NCBI GenBank assembly: GCA_020543525.1
Contig: JAHYIO010000004.1
Location: forward strand, 1,178,001-1,242,000
Length of the DNA: 64,000 nt
Direction of reading: 5' to 3'
DNA from: Coriolopsis trogii
Taxonomy: Eukaryota; Basidiomycota; Agaricomycetes; Polyporales; Polyporaceae
Shown here: piece by piece, positions 45,289 through 56,921 of the stretch
Layout: every line of letters starts with the position of its first letter
Numbering within the stretch: the first letter of the stretch is position 1
The notes under the pieces: model-generated
Seen by the model: only the letters and a program-made list of their open reading frames with translations
Told to the model about the DNA's origin: nothing
Database searches by the model: none
Translations under genes and position numbers: made by a program

Positions 45289-48200
45289 CTATGCAGTAGC
45301 GCGCTTGACCATCTGTAAATGAACAGCTCAGTCATTAATCACTCTGTACAGAAGATAAGGTAGTGCTGCACACCTCGCGCGCCCAGCGGAGCGTCTTCTT
45401 GGTCTCTGGCTCCAACCGGCCCTTCATGCGAAGCTCGTTCGCTAGCCAGTCGGCAAGCAAAAGCTGCTTGATCTGCCCATTCGGGAATGCATCTGCAAGA
45501 TCGCCTACCAGACCAATAGCCAGCTTGATGGTAGTCTCAGTTCGCTCAGAGTCGACTAGACACCTCTGAACGAGCTCGAGGATGGAAGGGACATATGGGA
45601 GGAGAACTTCGACCTTCTCGGTATTCTTGAAGCCAGCAACGATACCCGTGTATGCCTCAAGGATGCCGTCGCGGAGTAGACTGACGTAATCCACGAGGTC
45701 CATGTCAAGCTGGAGCAAGTAAATTGGTATGAGGGGACTGTCCCAGTGGTAACAGAACGAAGAGCTGCAGACTCACCGGATTGGGCTGTACAGCACCGGC
45801 CTGCCTGAGCACGCCCATCGTTGCAGCGAGGTAGGGCTCAAAGGCGGGGCCGATTGCCATCGCAATATCACCGAAGCATGAGAGGATGGAAATCTTGACG
45901 TTCCGGTTGAGCACATCACTCTGAAGGTTTTCCAGGAGAACGCCCATAAACGCGTTACAGTACTGCGCTGTCTGGTCGCCGAGCGCGCGTGAGATATCGC
46001 CAATGATACCAACGGCGACCGTGCAGAGCTGCGTGTCTTCGTGGGCTTTCAGCGCAGGGTACAAATGAGGCAAGAAGGCGGAGATATATGGCGCGAAACC
46101 CTGCTCAAGTGCGGCAGAGAGCGCCCCGACGACAAGGAATGCATCCTCGAGCAGTGTGGAGGTCTTGCTGGCTGCGTTGATGAGTTGAAGAATCAACGTC
46201 ATGATACGGTCTGCCAAGGGTTGGATGCCATTGTTCAACTTTCGGATGACGCTCTGTATAAATCGTCAGTAAAGAGAAGTAAGCAGTACCATCTAGTAAC
46301 TCACCGTGATGACACCACAGAAGTTGGTCATGAGGTCGTTCCAGTTATTACGATCATCTACACCCACAATTTGGTTCTGTGACATCGTGAGTCAGGGTGA
46401 AAGCCAACGGATGATCTACACGAGCGACTCGCCTGCATCTGAAGCAACTGTTCCATACGCATGAGGATGGTGACAGCCGTGTTCTGGACGACAGGGATGG
46501 TGTCAACGGTGGCATGTGTAACGAAGGACGTAATCGCCTCATAGGCAGCCGTCCTATGTTGGCCTTCGTTCGTAGCACTTTGAAATGGAGGGTTATGACG
46601 TGAGTTGATAGCAGGAGGTGATACGACTTACGTCTCGGTAACGCGTAGCAACGCCTGCACAACACCCTCGTAATATGGCGAAAGCACGCTGGGTTGATTG
46701 AATGTATCAGGTTCCTCACCCTCGACGTAGCCCAGCTGGTCTGCGAGGTTCATGAGCGCCCAGCAGCAGTTAGCGACAATGCGCGAGTTGTCTTGCAGCC
46801 CGCTAACAAGCGCAGAGATGAGAGGGTGCAGGTGAACATCGGGCTGGATCGTCCTGATCAGGAGATCGCAGATACGCCCGAGAGTCCATGCAACTGTATC
46901 TTTGACGTGGGTGTTTGTGTCTCCCATCATATCGATTAAAATCGGGAGAGCTTGGTTGACAAGAGGGGTGAGGACGTTAGGGTCGGGACCCTCGAGGATC
47001 GAACCGAACGTCATCACAGCTGCCTCACGAAGATGCCAGTCGGTCGCGCGAATGTTGGCCTCGATGAAGGGAATCACCGCAGGAACAATCGTATCTTGAA
47101 CAGCGCTGGCGAGGAGAGCCAAACATGTCGCAGCAGCCATGGATACGTTCCATTCGTCCTCCTCGGCGTCCTCCTCTTGATGGGTGAGAAGGTCAAGCAA
47201 AACAGGGACGATCTCGGGCAGGGCAACTTTGGCGAAATACTTGCTCTCATTCTCCGGGACTTCGCCGTATTCGTTCGCCTGGTGATGTCAGTCGGGAACC
47301 TGGTTCGAATGGTGATCGAAAGAGGACATACCTCGGACGCTTCCCATGCAAGCTCTGCTTCGAGCTCGCAAACAGTAGACCAGAACTCAATCGCCTGAAG
47401 CGCGATGTTCTCTTCGGTATGCTTCATGCCCATCACGGTGAGCTAGAAATAGGCCGAGAGATCAGCTTGCGGCTAGTGTGACAGTCGAAGTAGACGAACC
47501 CCGAACAGCGCACGCTCCATATAATAACTCATCTTGTCATAATAGAGCGACATGATCTTCACCAAGCACTCAAATGCGCCGACCTGAACAGCAATATTCG
47601 GAGTCTGGGTGGCTTCGCAGACGACTTGCATGATGTAGTTGCGCTCTCCCTGATCAAAATGAGGGTTGATTCTATAGGTTGCCGGTGGAAAAACTGGAGC
47701 TACGCACCTCACGCTCAAAGTTGTCTCGGACAAACTCGAGGGAGTTGAGCAACGCATGGATAGCAGCAAGCTGGACCTCTTGCGATGGCTCTTCCTTGCG
47801 CGCACCGTGAATAACAGCAGTCAAAATTTCATTGGAACGCATCGACAGGATTTCGGGTTTCTGTACGATAATTTTGCACGCTCAGCATAAATCACAAATG
47901 GATTGAGTGAAGACGTACGTGTTGCAGAGCCTCGCAGATGAAGCCGATTGCTTGAAGAGTAGCGACTCTGAGGCTAACATTCGAAGGGTCACTCACGAAA
48001 CCCAGGAGAATGGTGATGACGTCCATCCATTGTCCATTTGGTAGCTCTACTGAGGCGATAGCAGAGACGACCTGTGCAGCAACGGTGCCGACTTTGCCGG
48101 TGGGTGAAGCGAGAGCCATGAGAGCATCTTGTTTGACTTTGTTCTTGGTAGTCTCGTCGAGAGCGAGCCAGCGGTTGGCATAATCGGCTTGGCGAGCGAT

Positions 48201-48620
48201 TTCCTGCAAAGAAAGGCAAAGGTGTGTGGCGAGTGGGTTGGGGAGGACGGATAATGGCGTACCCGTGCCGATAGGGTGTTCTTGAGTGCCAGACCAGCCG
48301 CATTGCGAACATGCGGTGGTGATGACTCGTTGACGAGCTCAGTGGAGAGCATCATCATGTAAGCCGGCTAGGGAGAGAGGACGGCATCAGGTACGAGGAG
48401 GCGATGTGTGGTGGATGGGTGGATGCGCACATAATTCTCCACCGATGCGTTCTCGAGCTTTTGGGCCGCATCTTCACGCGTGTGTTGGTCTGGAGGGCAA
48501 ATTGAAGACGAAAATGAGCATGGTTGGGTGGACGGGACGCGCCATCTCGGGAAATGGAGAGGCGCAGAAAAAGAACATACCGGGGGACAGGGTGTTTTCG
48601 AGGAGCTGAGTTGCGTTCAT
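45289..48620 (-). CDS. KAP95: Importin subunit beta-1 (karyopherin beta, KAP95)
   Basis: Importin beta carries cargo bound to importin alpha through nuclear pores and is released by Ran-GTP. The start ATG at 48620 reads [13 protein letters not shown], and the last exon reads MVKRATA with a stop at 45289-45291. About twelve exons encode HEAT repeats throughout. Recognisable parts in order: the importin-beta N-terminal region ([39 protein letters not shown]), [38 protein letters not shown], the acidic loop [20 protein letters not shown] that contacts Ran and cargo, [20 protein letters not shown] and the C-terminal repeats ([20 protein letters not shown]). Length is about 860 residues, as expected. 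It is divergent from LSM7 across a 288-bp shared promoter. Confidence 0.95.
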
Positions 48621-48908
48621 GGTCGTTAGAGAAGAGACTGAATGTACTTGAGAGATGTGGCCCAGGGGCTGAAGGAGGAAGTCGGGAGGAGAGAGCGAGA
48701 GTGGCGGACGAGACCAGGGTCAAGGGAAGAACACACCCAAGTCCACCCGGCGTCTCGCGTCGCGTCGCGGCGTCTATGGATACTAGGCAGTACTTACCCA
48801 TCTACTTACTTGGCTTACTTACTCTGCTTGTCCCCGGTAACCATCCTCACCAGCTCTTTTGTCCCTCTCCTTTATCCTTCCTACCATCACCCCCAACTGA
48901 GTGTTCCA
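48621..48908. promoter_or_regulatory. Shared divergent promoter of KAP95 and LSM7
   Basis: This 288-bp spacer separates the two start codons. No TATA box was seen, consistent with housekeeping expression. Confidence 0.55.
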
Positions 48909-49517
48909 ATGGCAGACAGAGTACGTACCCGCCTCCTCGCTCTCTACTCATCAATGACCTCGCGTGCTGAAGGGTCGTGGTGGTAGCAGAGGCGCATTCA
49001 GAGGTGCTGCACCCGCCTCCCGGGGCGGTAGGAATGGCCCGTACGTCCTCATCCCTCGTTCCACCCTGTTCCCCATTGACCACACACATGTCAGACCTCA
49101 GCCTACCATGGACAAGCCAAAGCGGGAGGCCATCTTGGACTTGGCCAAGTACACAAACGAGCGTATCCGTGTCAAGTTCACAGGCGGACGTGAAGGTCCG
49201 CAATACCCCCCATCCGTGCCTCCGCATTCAGCGCTGATCTCGAATACCTCTCAGTGACCGGCGTCCTCAAGGGCTACGACCAGCTTCTCAACCTCGTGCT
49301 CGATGAAGTACAAGAAAATTTGCAAGCCGGTGGGTGCTATACTTCAACACGTAACCTTACCGTTCACGCGATCCTCATGCACATCATTCTAGTCCCCGAC
49401 GGTGAACCGGCGACCCGTAATCTCGGTCTTGTCGTCCTACGCGGCCCGACCATTACTCTACTCAGCCCTGTCGACGGGTACGAGGAGATTGCCAACCCTT
49501 TCCTCGCTCAAGAGTGA
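48909..49517 (+). CDS. LSM7: LSM7, U6 snRNA-associated Sm-like protein
   Basis: LSm7 is part of the LSm2-8 ring on U6 snRNA (splicing) and the LSm1-7 ring that promotes mRNA decay. Exon 1 is only 12 nt (MADR, 48909-48920); the next exon (from 48973) adds a Gly/Arg-rich extension GRGGSRGAFRGAAPASRGGR. The Sm fold follows: KPKREAILDLAKYTNERIRV (Sm1 start), KFTGGREVTGVLKGYDQLLN and LVLDEVQE, and in the last exon TRNLGLVVLRGPTITLLSPV (Sm2) ending with DGYEEIANPFLAQE. About five exons. RGG-type extensions are known on fungal LSm7. It is divergent from KAP95; both genes serve basic RNA and nuclear functions. Confidence 0.93.
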
Positions 49518-50260
49518 TACAGATCAGGCAGACCATCGCTCACCTCGCAATGTGTATTTCTAGTGTATGGTCCCTACTGACCCAATGTGATAGGCGTCGA
49601 TCAATACATTCCTCTCTTCCGCGCACTCGTGGCATGGCATGCCTGCAGATACATATGCTTAGAGCTCACTTTCGGCAAGCAACAGCCTGGTCCACGATCG
49701 CTTCTATGACCGTTCGAATACCAAATCTGCTCGCCTGCCCTCAACAACCGGTTTTCAGCATGACAGATGCAGCAGCATTAATGTCAATGCATCCCAGCTG
49801 ATCCATTCACCGCAGCAGCTTGGCGGTCCCATCCCGCTATACACGTCTACTTACGTTTTCCGATAGACTCGCAAAAGTGGTTCTCTGATCATGCAGAGTA
49901 TGTCGTCAATTCGGGAGCAACCCAGCCGTAGATAGTAACGTACAGACTACTACTATTGATAGCGCAGGACAACGAGACACAGTTATGAGACAAAGAGATG
50001 GAAGAGACGACTGATGCATGAGAGAAGAGTGGAGATGAGAGTAGAGGAGAGGGACGAAAGACGGAGACAAGGGAAGAGATATGGGGGACAAATAGCTGAG
50101 CGGAGTAGTGGGGAGCGGTAGATAATGACAGAGAAGAGGAAGAGCCTGACGAGCAACAGCAGGGCAAACACGGACATTATCCTACTTATACGCTTATACG
50201 GGTGGCGTCCATGTACAGTACACCTAACGCAACTCCCGTGAACCCTGCAGTATCCAACAC
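49518..50260. other. Convergent intergenic region
   Basis: It holds the 3' ends of LSM7 and the DEF1-like gene. A purine-rich stretch (about 49980-50110) is present; no gene was recognised. Confidence 0.45.
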
Positions 50261-53200
50261 TCACTGCCAGTATCCCTGCTGCTGACGGGGTTGGTATGAG
50301 TAGAACGTACTGCCGTCAGAGCCACTCTGGGGGTAGCCAAGATGGCCCTGCGGACCCTGACCTTGAGGCTGCTGGGCCTGCTGGCCTTGCGGTCCACCAG
50401 CCTGGCTGGCCCCAAACCTTTGAGCCGCGTAGAAGCTGCCCTGACTTGGCTGCTGGACGCCTCCACGTCCTTGCAGGCCCTGGCCCACACCGCCTTGGCC
50501 CACACCGACGCCCGCACCGACATCCTTCACGCCGACATTCCCGCCGTACGGCTTGTAAGCAGTCTCCGGAGAGCCCGCGGTCGCACGTTGGCCGAGCGGA
50601 GGTCCGGAGGTGGGAGCAGAACTCTGGCCAAGGCCCATGAAGCCCTGCATGCCCTGTCCGCCACTACCGTACTGATGCTTGCCGTACTCGCCTGAGGGTA
50701 AACCCGAGCCTACGTTGACGTTCTGCCCAAGTGAGTGCTGCGTGTGGTGCTGGTAGCCGACCTCATCATATGCGTTCGAATGGGGCTGCTGACCATAGAG
50801 GCTCTGACCATAGGGGGATTGCGGCTGTACGGAGCTCGGGCCCTGCTTTGTAGCAGGCGAGGGCGCGGACTGAGGACCGGGCGGACCCTGGAACACAGTT
50901 GGGTACTTGACGAATGGCTGAGGAACTGTGTAGCCTGAACTGTAAGGCGAGCCATAGTACTGGTTCTGTGGGTACGGGGGATAGTAGTAAGGGAGCGGGG
51001 GAGGGTACCCCTGTTGAGGACCTTGACCGGCGCTGGGCTGACCCTGGCTGCTGGTTTGCGAGGAAGGAGGATGCTGTTGCGAGGACTGGGTATTCGCAGG
51101 CGGAAGACCCGGCGCTACATGCGGCTGCTGGCTACCCGGGAGGCCTTTGATGTCGTCGTGTAGAACATTACGGTTGCTGAAGCCTGTGGGCGCAGAGTAC
51201 GAATCGTAGAAGTTCCTCTGAGTTTCACCGTACCCGTAATCCTGGCCACTGAAGTTGCCAAGATGCGAGCCTTGTCCTTGGTGCTGGCCGTGTTGACCAA
51301 AAGAACCATAAGGGCTGTCCTGGCTCTGGCCTGCAGAAGGGGTCGGTGTGTGGAAATAAGGCGCCTCCGGCTGACGGAAGTACGACGAGGGACCCCCAAT
51401 GTTCTGAGCTTGGGCAGGTTGCTGCTGTTGTGGCTGGGACACTGGTGTCGCGTGTTGCGGCTGGGAGTGGACCTGGTCGAGATGCGAAGTAAGACCCTGT
51501 TGGCCATAGGACAGATGTGATTGGGTCAGCTGGTGACCTGCGAGGGAGGCTTGTGAATGTTGCGAGTAGGGAGAGATGGACGCGGACGTGGAAGAGGGGA
51601 GGGAAGATTGAGAGGACAAGCTGGGCTGAGAGAGGGATGAGGGAAGGCTGGACTGCGGGGCTGGTTGGGAGACAGGTGGAAGAGCGGGGGGTTGCTGAGG
51701 TTGCGGCTGCTGTGGCGGCTGGGAGAGAGATGACTGGAAGAGAGGCGTAGAGGCAATAGGTGCCTGCGTGGGAGGAGAAGCGACAGGGGCTGCAGGCTCC
51801 GGAGGTTGGACGGGTGCAGGGGCAGGTGCCGGTACTGGTGCGGCGGCGGGTTCAGGTGCAGCCTGCTGGACAGCCTTGGGTTCAACGGGCGAAGCGTCGG
51901 GCCTGTCAAACATTGTGAGCCTGGAGTCTCATGACATGATTCCAAATTAACTTACCCTGGCGCGTCGAAGTCTTCGCCACCGAGGCTCAAGCTTCCAAAC
52001 TGCATACCGATCTTCTCAACACCGCTTCCAAAGCTGGCCGGAAGGACAACAGGCTGGTCACTCGTCTTGAACTTGGCGTTCGAACGGTGTGATACAGGTG
52101 TTGGTCTTGTGGACACGGCAGGAGTGAGCGGCTTGGCGATGTGAGCGGCAGGAGATTCAGCTGCAGGCTGTTGCACGATGCCGGGTGGACCTGCAGAAGG
52201 CGAGCGTTCCGGAAGAGGTTCTTCCTCACGTTTGGGAGAAGACTCTTGGGGCTGCGGCTCCTCTACTACCGCGGGAGCAGAAACAGCTTCGGCCTGTTGG
52301 GGCGGGCGTGGTTCATCATCCCACGTCGGCGCCTGGACAGTGGTAGGCTCCTCCCAACCAGTCGAGGTGGGAGCGGGCTCTTCAGTCTCTGGCACGGGCT
52401 CGGACGGCTGTACGGGGACAGGAGGTGGAGTAGGAACAGACACAGGCGCTTGGGGAGGTGCGGGAGCAGGCGAAGGGGCAGGTTTCTCTTGTGGTTTCCT
52501 GCACAAATATCAGTTATTATTTATGGCACTCACAGGTGTGCAGGCAACTGACCTTGCGATCTGGGCCCACGAGAGCTTCGAGGTCGCTGGGGTGCTGACG
52601 ACCTTCACCGGCGCAGAAGCATGTGCCTGAGCAGGTGCAGGTGCAGGTGCAGTAGCGGGAGTAGCGGCGGGAGCAGGGTGATGAGTGGCGCCGTTTATGG
52701 TGGCAGTATCGCCTCCCCAAGTTGCAGGAGTGCTGGAGCCCCAGGCAGAGGGCGCCTCGGAGTCGGGCTCAACGACCTCACCGTTCGCCGCTGTAGTCGC
52801 AGGAGCATCCGAAGACGCAGTGTCCTTGGTGGGCTGAGCAGAAAGGGAAGGTTTGGCACGATGTCCATTGACCTCGTGGTGGCCACCGCGAGCAGAAGCG
52901 CCGCGTGCAGCGCCTCCGCGGGGACCACCCCTGGCAGCGCGTCCACCTCTGCCACCACGGAAGTCGCCACGCTCTCTGCCAGCAGACGAGTCCTTGGGGT
53001 GGGAGGGAGCGGATGACTTTTTGTCCTTCTTGCGTGTAACTGACCCCCACTGCTCCGCGTGGCCTGGGTGTTGCGTAGCAAGTCGGCAAGATGAAAGTAC
53101 GGTAACTGAGAAAGATACACATACCCTCGATAATCCTCGTGGACGCGACTTCAACATCTCCACCTGTCTCTACCAGCAGGGACTGGATGTCTGTAGCGCG

Positions 53201-53352
53201 ATGAGAGAGGGCCGGGAGAAAAGAGAGAGTGACGTACCGTCGTATGACCATGACGGAAAGGCTTCTTGGAGTTGTTTTGCTTGGGCACGGTATTTATCTG
53301 TGGGGGAGTCTTGGGCAGGTTGAGACTTGCGGAAGTTGGAGGACTTGTACAT
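50261..53352 (-). CDS. DEF1-like protein: CUE domain plus long Gln/Pro/Gly-rich tail
   Basis: Yeast Def1 promotes ubiquitylation and degradation of stalled RNA polymerase II after DNA damage. The start ATG at 53352 reads MYKSSNFRKSQPAQDSPTD, then YRAQAKQLQEAFPSWSYD joined by introns to LQSLLVETGGDVEVASTRII, a CUE-type ubiquitin-binding domain. Next are EQWGSVTRKKDKKSSAP and an RGG-like block (GDFRGGRGGRAARGGPRGGA), KLSWAQIARK, and long disordered Pro/Ala/Glu-rich segments. A conserved-looking block follows (KTSDQPVVLPASFGSGVEKI, GMQFGSLSLGGEDFDAP). The last exon (51913-50261, 550 codons) is prion-like, dominated by Gln, Pro, Gly, Ser and Tyr, ending QQQGYWQ. Domain order (N-terminal CUE, long Q-rich tail) matches DEF1; the function is inferred from that. 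Confidence 0.8.
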
Positions 53353-53877
53353 GGTGGACGGAGCAGACGTCGGCGGAAGCGCTTTTTTTCTGCAGAGGAC
53401 GAGCGACGGGCGAGAAGAGGAACGCGGTCAGGGTGTGTGGGCGTCTCCCTCTCCCCGCCCGCGCAGCATATATTTTCGATTTGGGTTTAGAGCGGGTAAA
53501 TGTCCCAAGTTTCCCTAAATCGCTCCGAATATGTCCGGATTGAATTAGCCTAAAATAGCTCCAGATGGGGCTCAGATGCACAGTTAGAGCCGAAAATACC
53601 CATCTTGATGCGCATTAGGAGGGTACTTAGATGCGAAAATCTACATCTGGATGCTTGGTCCTTCCGGATACGGTAAGGAAAGCTCTGACATTAAGGGGCT
53701 TGTCGGAGATGAATTTGTCTGATAAGTACGCGTAATAATGTTGAGTAATGCAATCAGCCATGGCATTGGTCTTAGCCCGACTCTCTCAGCTCCTCCTCGC
53801 TCTCTCTACTCTCACCCTCACCGTCCTCCGCTCATCGTCCACAACGACCTCAGCCATACGCGCACACCGCCCCCTGC
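53353..53877. other. Divergent intergenic region
   Basis: It separates the DEF1-like and phosphatase starts. No TATA box is evident. Several CATCTGG/CCAGATG-like words occur at 53560-53655. Confidence 0.45.
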
Positions 53878-56415
53878 ATGCCTCCCACAAAAGGCCGCCC
53901 GCCAAATCTGCGCTTGCAGACAACCCCCGTAAAGCACCCGCCCTCGAACACCATCATCGAGACAGAAACCCCCGTCGAACGACCAGACGACAGTGACGAT
54001 CTTCTCCAGCTCTCCTCGCCTTCCACTGCTTCCTCTGCGTCTAACTCCCCGTTAGACTATGCCTCTGCACTCGACGATGACTCCGACCCGAACTCTGATG
54101 ACATCTCTAAGGATCTAGCTCTCCTCGAGAGACTTCGTCGCAGCGTCCAGAAGAACCTCAGACTTCGTCCAATACGCTCTGCCACCTCCAGTTTGCGCGT
54201 GCAGGCTGCCTCTCCCTACAGCTCTTCCTGGACAGACCTCCGCGTCAACCGTTCACCCAGTCCCAGCTCTAGTGCCAGTCCTGCCACGAGCGTGTATTAC
54301 ACCCCCACCTCCGCTGTGTACGGTGACACAGACGATTGGAGGTCATCGTCCTCCGATGCCTCCCTGTCCTCCGGCATTGATGCCGCACTTCTTGTTGCTC
54401 GCCTGTCTGCACCAACACACCCAATACTCATAGACACCCGTCCTATCGGGCCGTTCCTCGCTGGTCACCTCGAGTACAGCGTGAACATCCATACCATACC
54501 CTCCCTCATTCTCAAACGTTCAAAGAAACCGAACGGTGGGTTGCATGACATATCTGCTCTTCGGCAGTGGATTACCACAGACGATGGCAAGCGTCAGTGG
54601 GACGACATCATGAACAGTGGGGATTGGGATGGCGATATCATCGTCTATGACGAGAATATGGACGATCGTGACAGGACCAATCCACAGGCTACCGCTTGGA
54701 TCCTACTCAACCTCGTTGAACCCCTTCTCGAGCATGGCACTGTCGACTACCTTCAGGGCGGCTTTGCAACCGCTCAGCGGCATCCGTATCTCAAGCAGCG
54801 CATAGTGTCTGACCGTCCGAAGAGGGAGGACAACCGTCCGGCCACGAAACCTTCCAAACCAAGTGGAAAATTAGGTGGCTTGTTCCATCTCGACATCTCG
54901 GTCGCGACACGACCCCGCGATCTTCCCGAGCTGGAACGTTCTGCTGTATCCCCAAAACCGATGATGCCATCTGCTATCACGTCCTGGCACGACCCGTCCG
55001 ATCCGGCAGCACCATCTCCCGCACCCTCACAGCTTAGCTTCTCCCGCCCGCAACCTCCCCGACGTCCGAGCATACCAACTTTACGAAAGCTGGACACCAC
55101 TTCTACAGAACGACTGAACGCGAACCTTCCCAAGCTCCAAATGCCGAACCGGTCTGCAACATTAGCAGCACCTCCGAGTGGACTCCGCTCACGCTCACGC
55201 TCTCCTTCACATCTCCATCTGGACCTCCCACCACCACCATTATCACCGCCAGGCTCTGCTCGCCTATTGTCGGCCTTCCCGAAGGACAGTGATGAGCATA
55301 TGCCTCCACCGTCACCGATGTGGGGGCAACCGAGCACACCGCGGATGCTGCGCTCCCCTTCCACGCCAGGGTCCCGCTCGCCGTCCACGGCGCGTCCGGA
55401 GTCTTCGCAGCCTCCGACGACTGAGGAGCCATTCCCAACATTCACGGTGTCGACGATTTTGCCGAACTTTCTATTTTTGGGTCCGGAACTTACGACAGAG
55501 GAACATGTGGAGGAGCTCATGTCGCTTGGCGTGAGGCGGATCCTGAACATCGCCGCCGAGTGCGACGACGACCACGGACTGCATTTGCGCGAGCGGTTCG
55601 AGCGGTATATCCGGATACCGATGCGGGACACGGTCGAGGAGGACAACATCACGCGTGGGGTGCGAGAAGTGTGCGAGATCCTAGGTGAGTCCTATGTTCT
55701 TTCTCTGCTCTTGCCACATCCGCTGCGGGTGTCCGGCATTCGCTTTTCTGCTGCTATGCACCATGTCCATGTACTCACGCCTGAATGCTTGCGCTCGTAA
55801 CCGCTCTCCTGTTCGACAGATGACGCACGGCTGCATTCCGCGCCGACGTACGTGCACTGCAAGGCCGGCAAGTCGCGTTCTGTGACGGCGGTGATGGCGT
55901 ACCTCATCCACGCGAACCATTGGACGCTGTCGCGGGCGTACGCGTTCGTGCTCGAGCGCCGGAAGGGGATCTCGCCGAACATCGGGTTCGTGTCGGAGCT
56001 GATGACGTTCGAGGAGCAGGAGCTGGGGGGCAAGTCCGTTGGGGTGGTCAAGGTCTCTTCGTCGAACGGGAACCACGACGGCGAGCAGGCGAACGGGGAC
56101 GGGGAGGGCGGGCATGGGCATGGGCACGGAGGTGGAGGCGGCGGGGGCAACTACTCGAGCGCGCTGGGGGGGCGGAGGTCGGGACATGTGCGGGAGAGTC
56201 TGCCGCCGCTGTTTGCGCTGCCGCACTCGTTTGACGGGGTGGTGGGGCCGCCGGTGCTGGACGCGACGCAGATCGGGGACTCGGGGCAGGAGATGGAGAT
56301 CAAGGACGCGACGGGGCGGTATCGACATGCGCGGCGGGCGCCGGTGGACGAGGCGACGCTGCAGCCGATGAGGAGGGTCAGCAAGGCGGGCTTGGAGAGC
56401 GCAGCGTATGTGTGA
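53878..56415 (+). CDS. Dual-specificity phosphatase with N-terminal rhodanese-like domain (MAPK phosphatase-like)
   Basis: The predicted role is dephosphorylation of MAP kinases. Exons 53878-55684 and 55820-56415 give 800 residues, with an intron inside the catalytic domain. The order is: a disordered Ser-rich N-terminus; a rhodanese-like domain at about residues 174-300 (PTHPILIDTRPIGPFLAGHL, ATAWILLNLVEPLLEHGTVD, YLQGGFATAQRHP) in which the usual active Cys region reads DIIVYDENMDDRD, so it is probably non-catalytic as in MAPK phosphatases; a Pro/Ser-rich linker; and the phosphatase domain from about residue 523 (STILPNFLFLGPELTTEEH, RIPMRDTVEEDN). The signature VHCKAGKSRSVTAV has Cys616 and Arg622 of the HCx5R loop. 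A His/Gly-rich stretch follows (GHGHGHGGGGGGGN). The combination resembles fungal Rok1/Msg5-type MAPK phosphatases; the specific kinase target is unknown. Confidence 0.87.
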
Positions 56416-56921
56416 GGAGGCGGATTCTGGGGACATGACGTCTCCACGACGAGGAGTAGGTATATGTTCCTGCTCTCTCGTGTCTCGACGTGCTTTATTG
56501 GCTTGCGTGCGCATGCATTTCTCTCTTTGCGCTGGTGTAATCTCTCATTCACTGTGTACATTTCATCTCATCCTTTTCTCTGCTTGGTGGCCCGGTTGAT
56601 TTCGTTGGGGGGTTATTATTAACTCATTCACGTTCGCTCACGCTCGTACATATGTTCTTCTCATTGGTCGACGCATTCTCGCCAGTGGGTCGCGCTACTT
56701 ACTCTCGCTTCACAATTGTTCTCCCTCTGGATTCGCGCCGCTCGTGGCCTGCGCTCGTTATCGCACACATGTATCGGGCTGTTTTGAAGCACGATACAAG
56801 GAATATATCCTAGGAAGCATTATACCTCGAACTTGTCGCATTTCGTTCCACGCGTAGGAGTCTATGAATTAGTTGCAAATTTGTCAAGACATATGGGGAC
56901 GTATTGCCACGCGTGCTGAAG
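56416..56921. other. Convergent intergenic region
   Basis: It holds the 3' ends of the phosphatase and HMCES-like genes. Nothing else was recognised. Confidence 0.45.

Noticed and set aside
55681..56514. 277-aa minus-strand Arg/Pro-rich ORF
   Set aside because: It is antisense to the phosphatase catalytic exon with its HCx5R motif.
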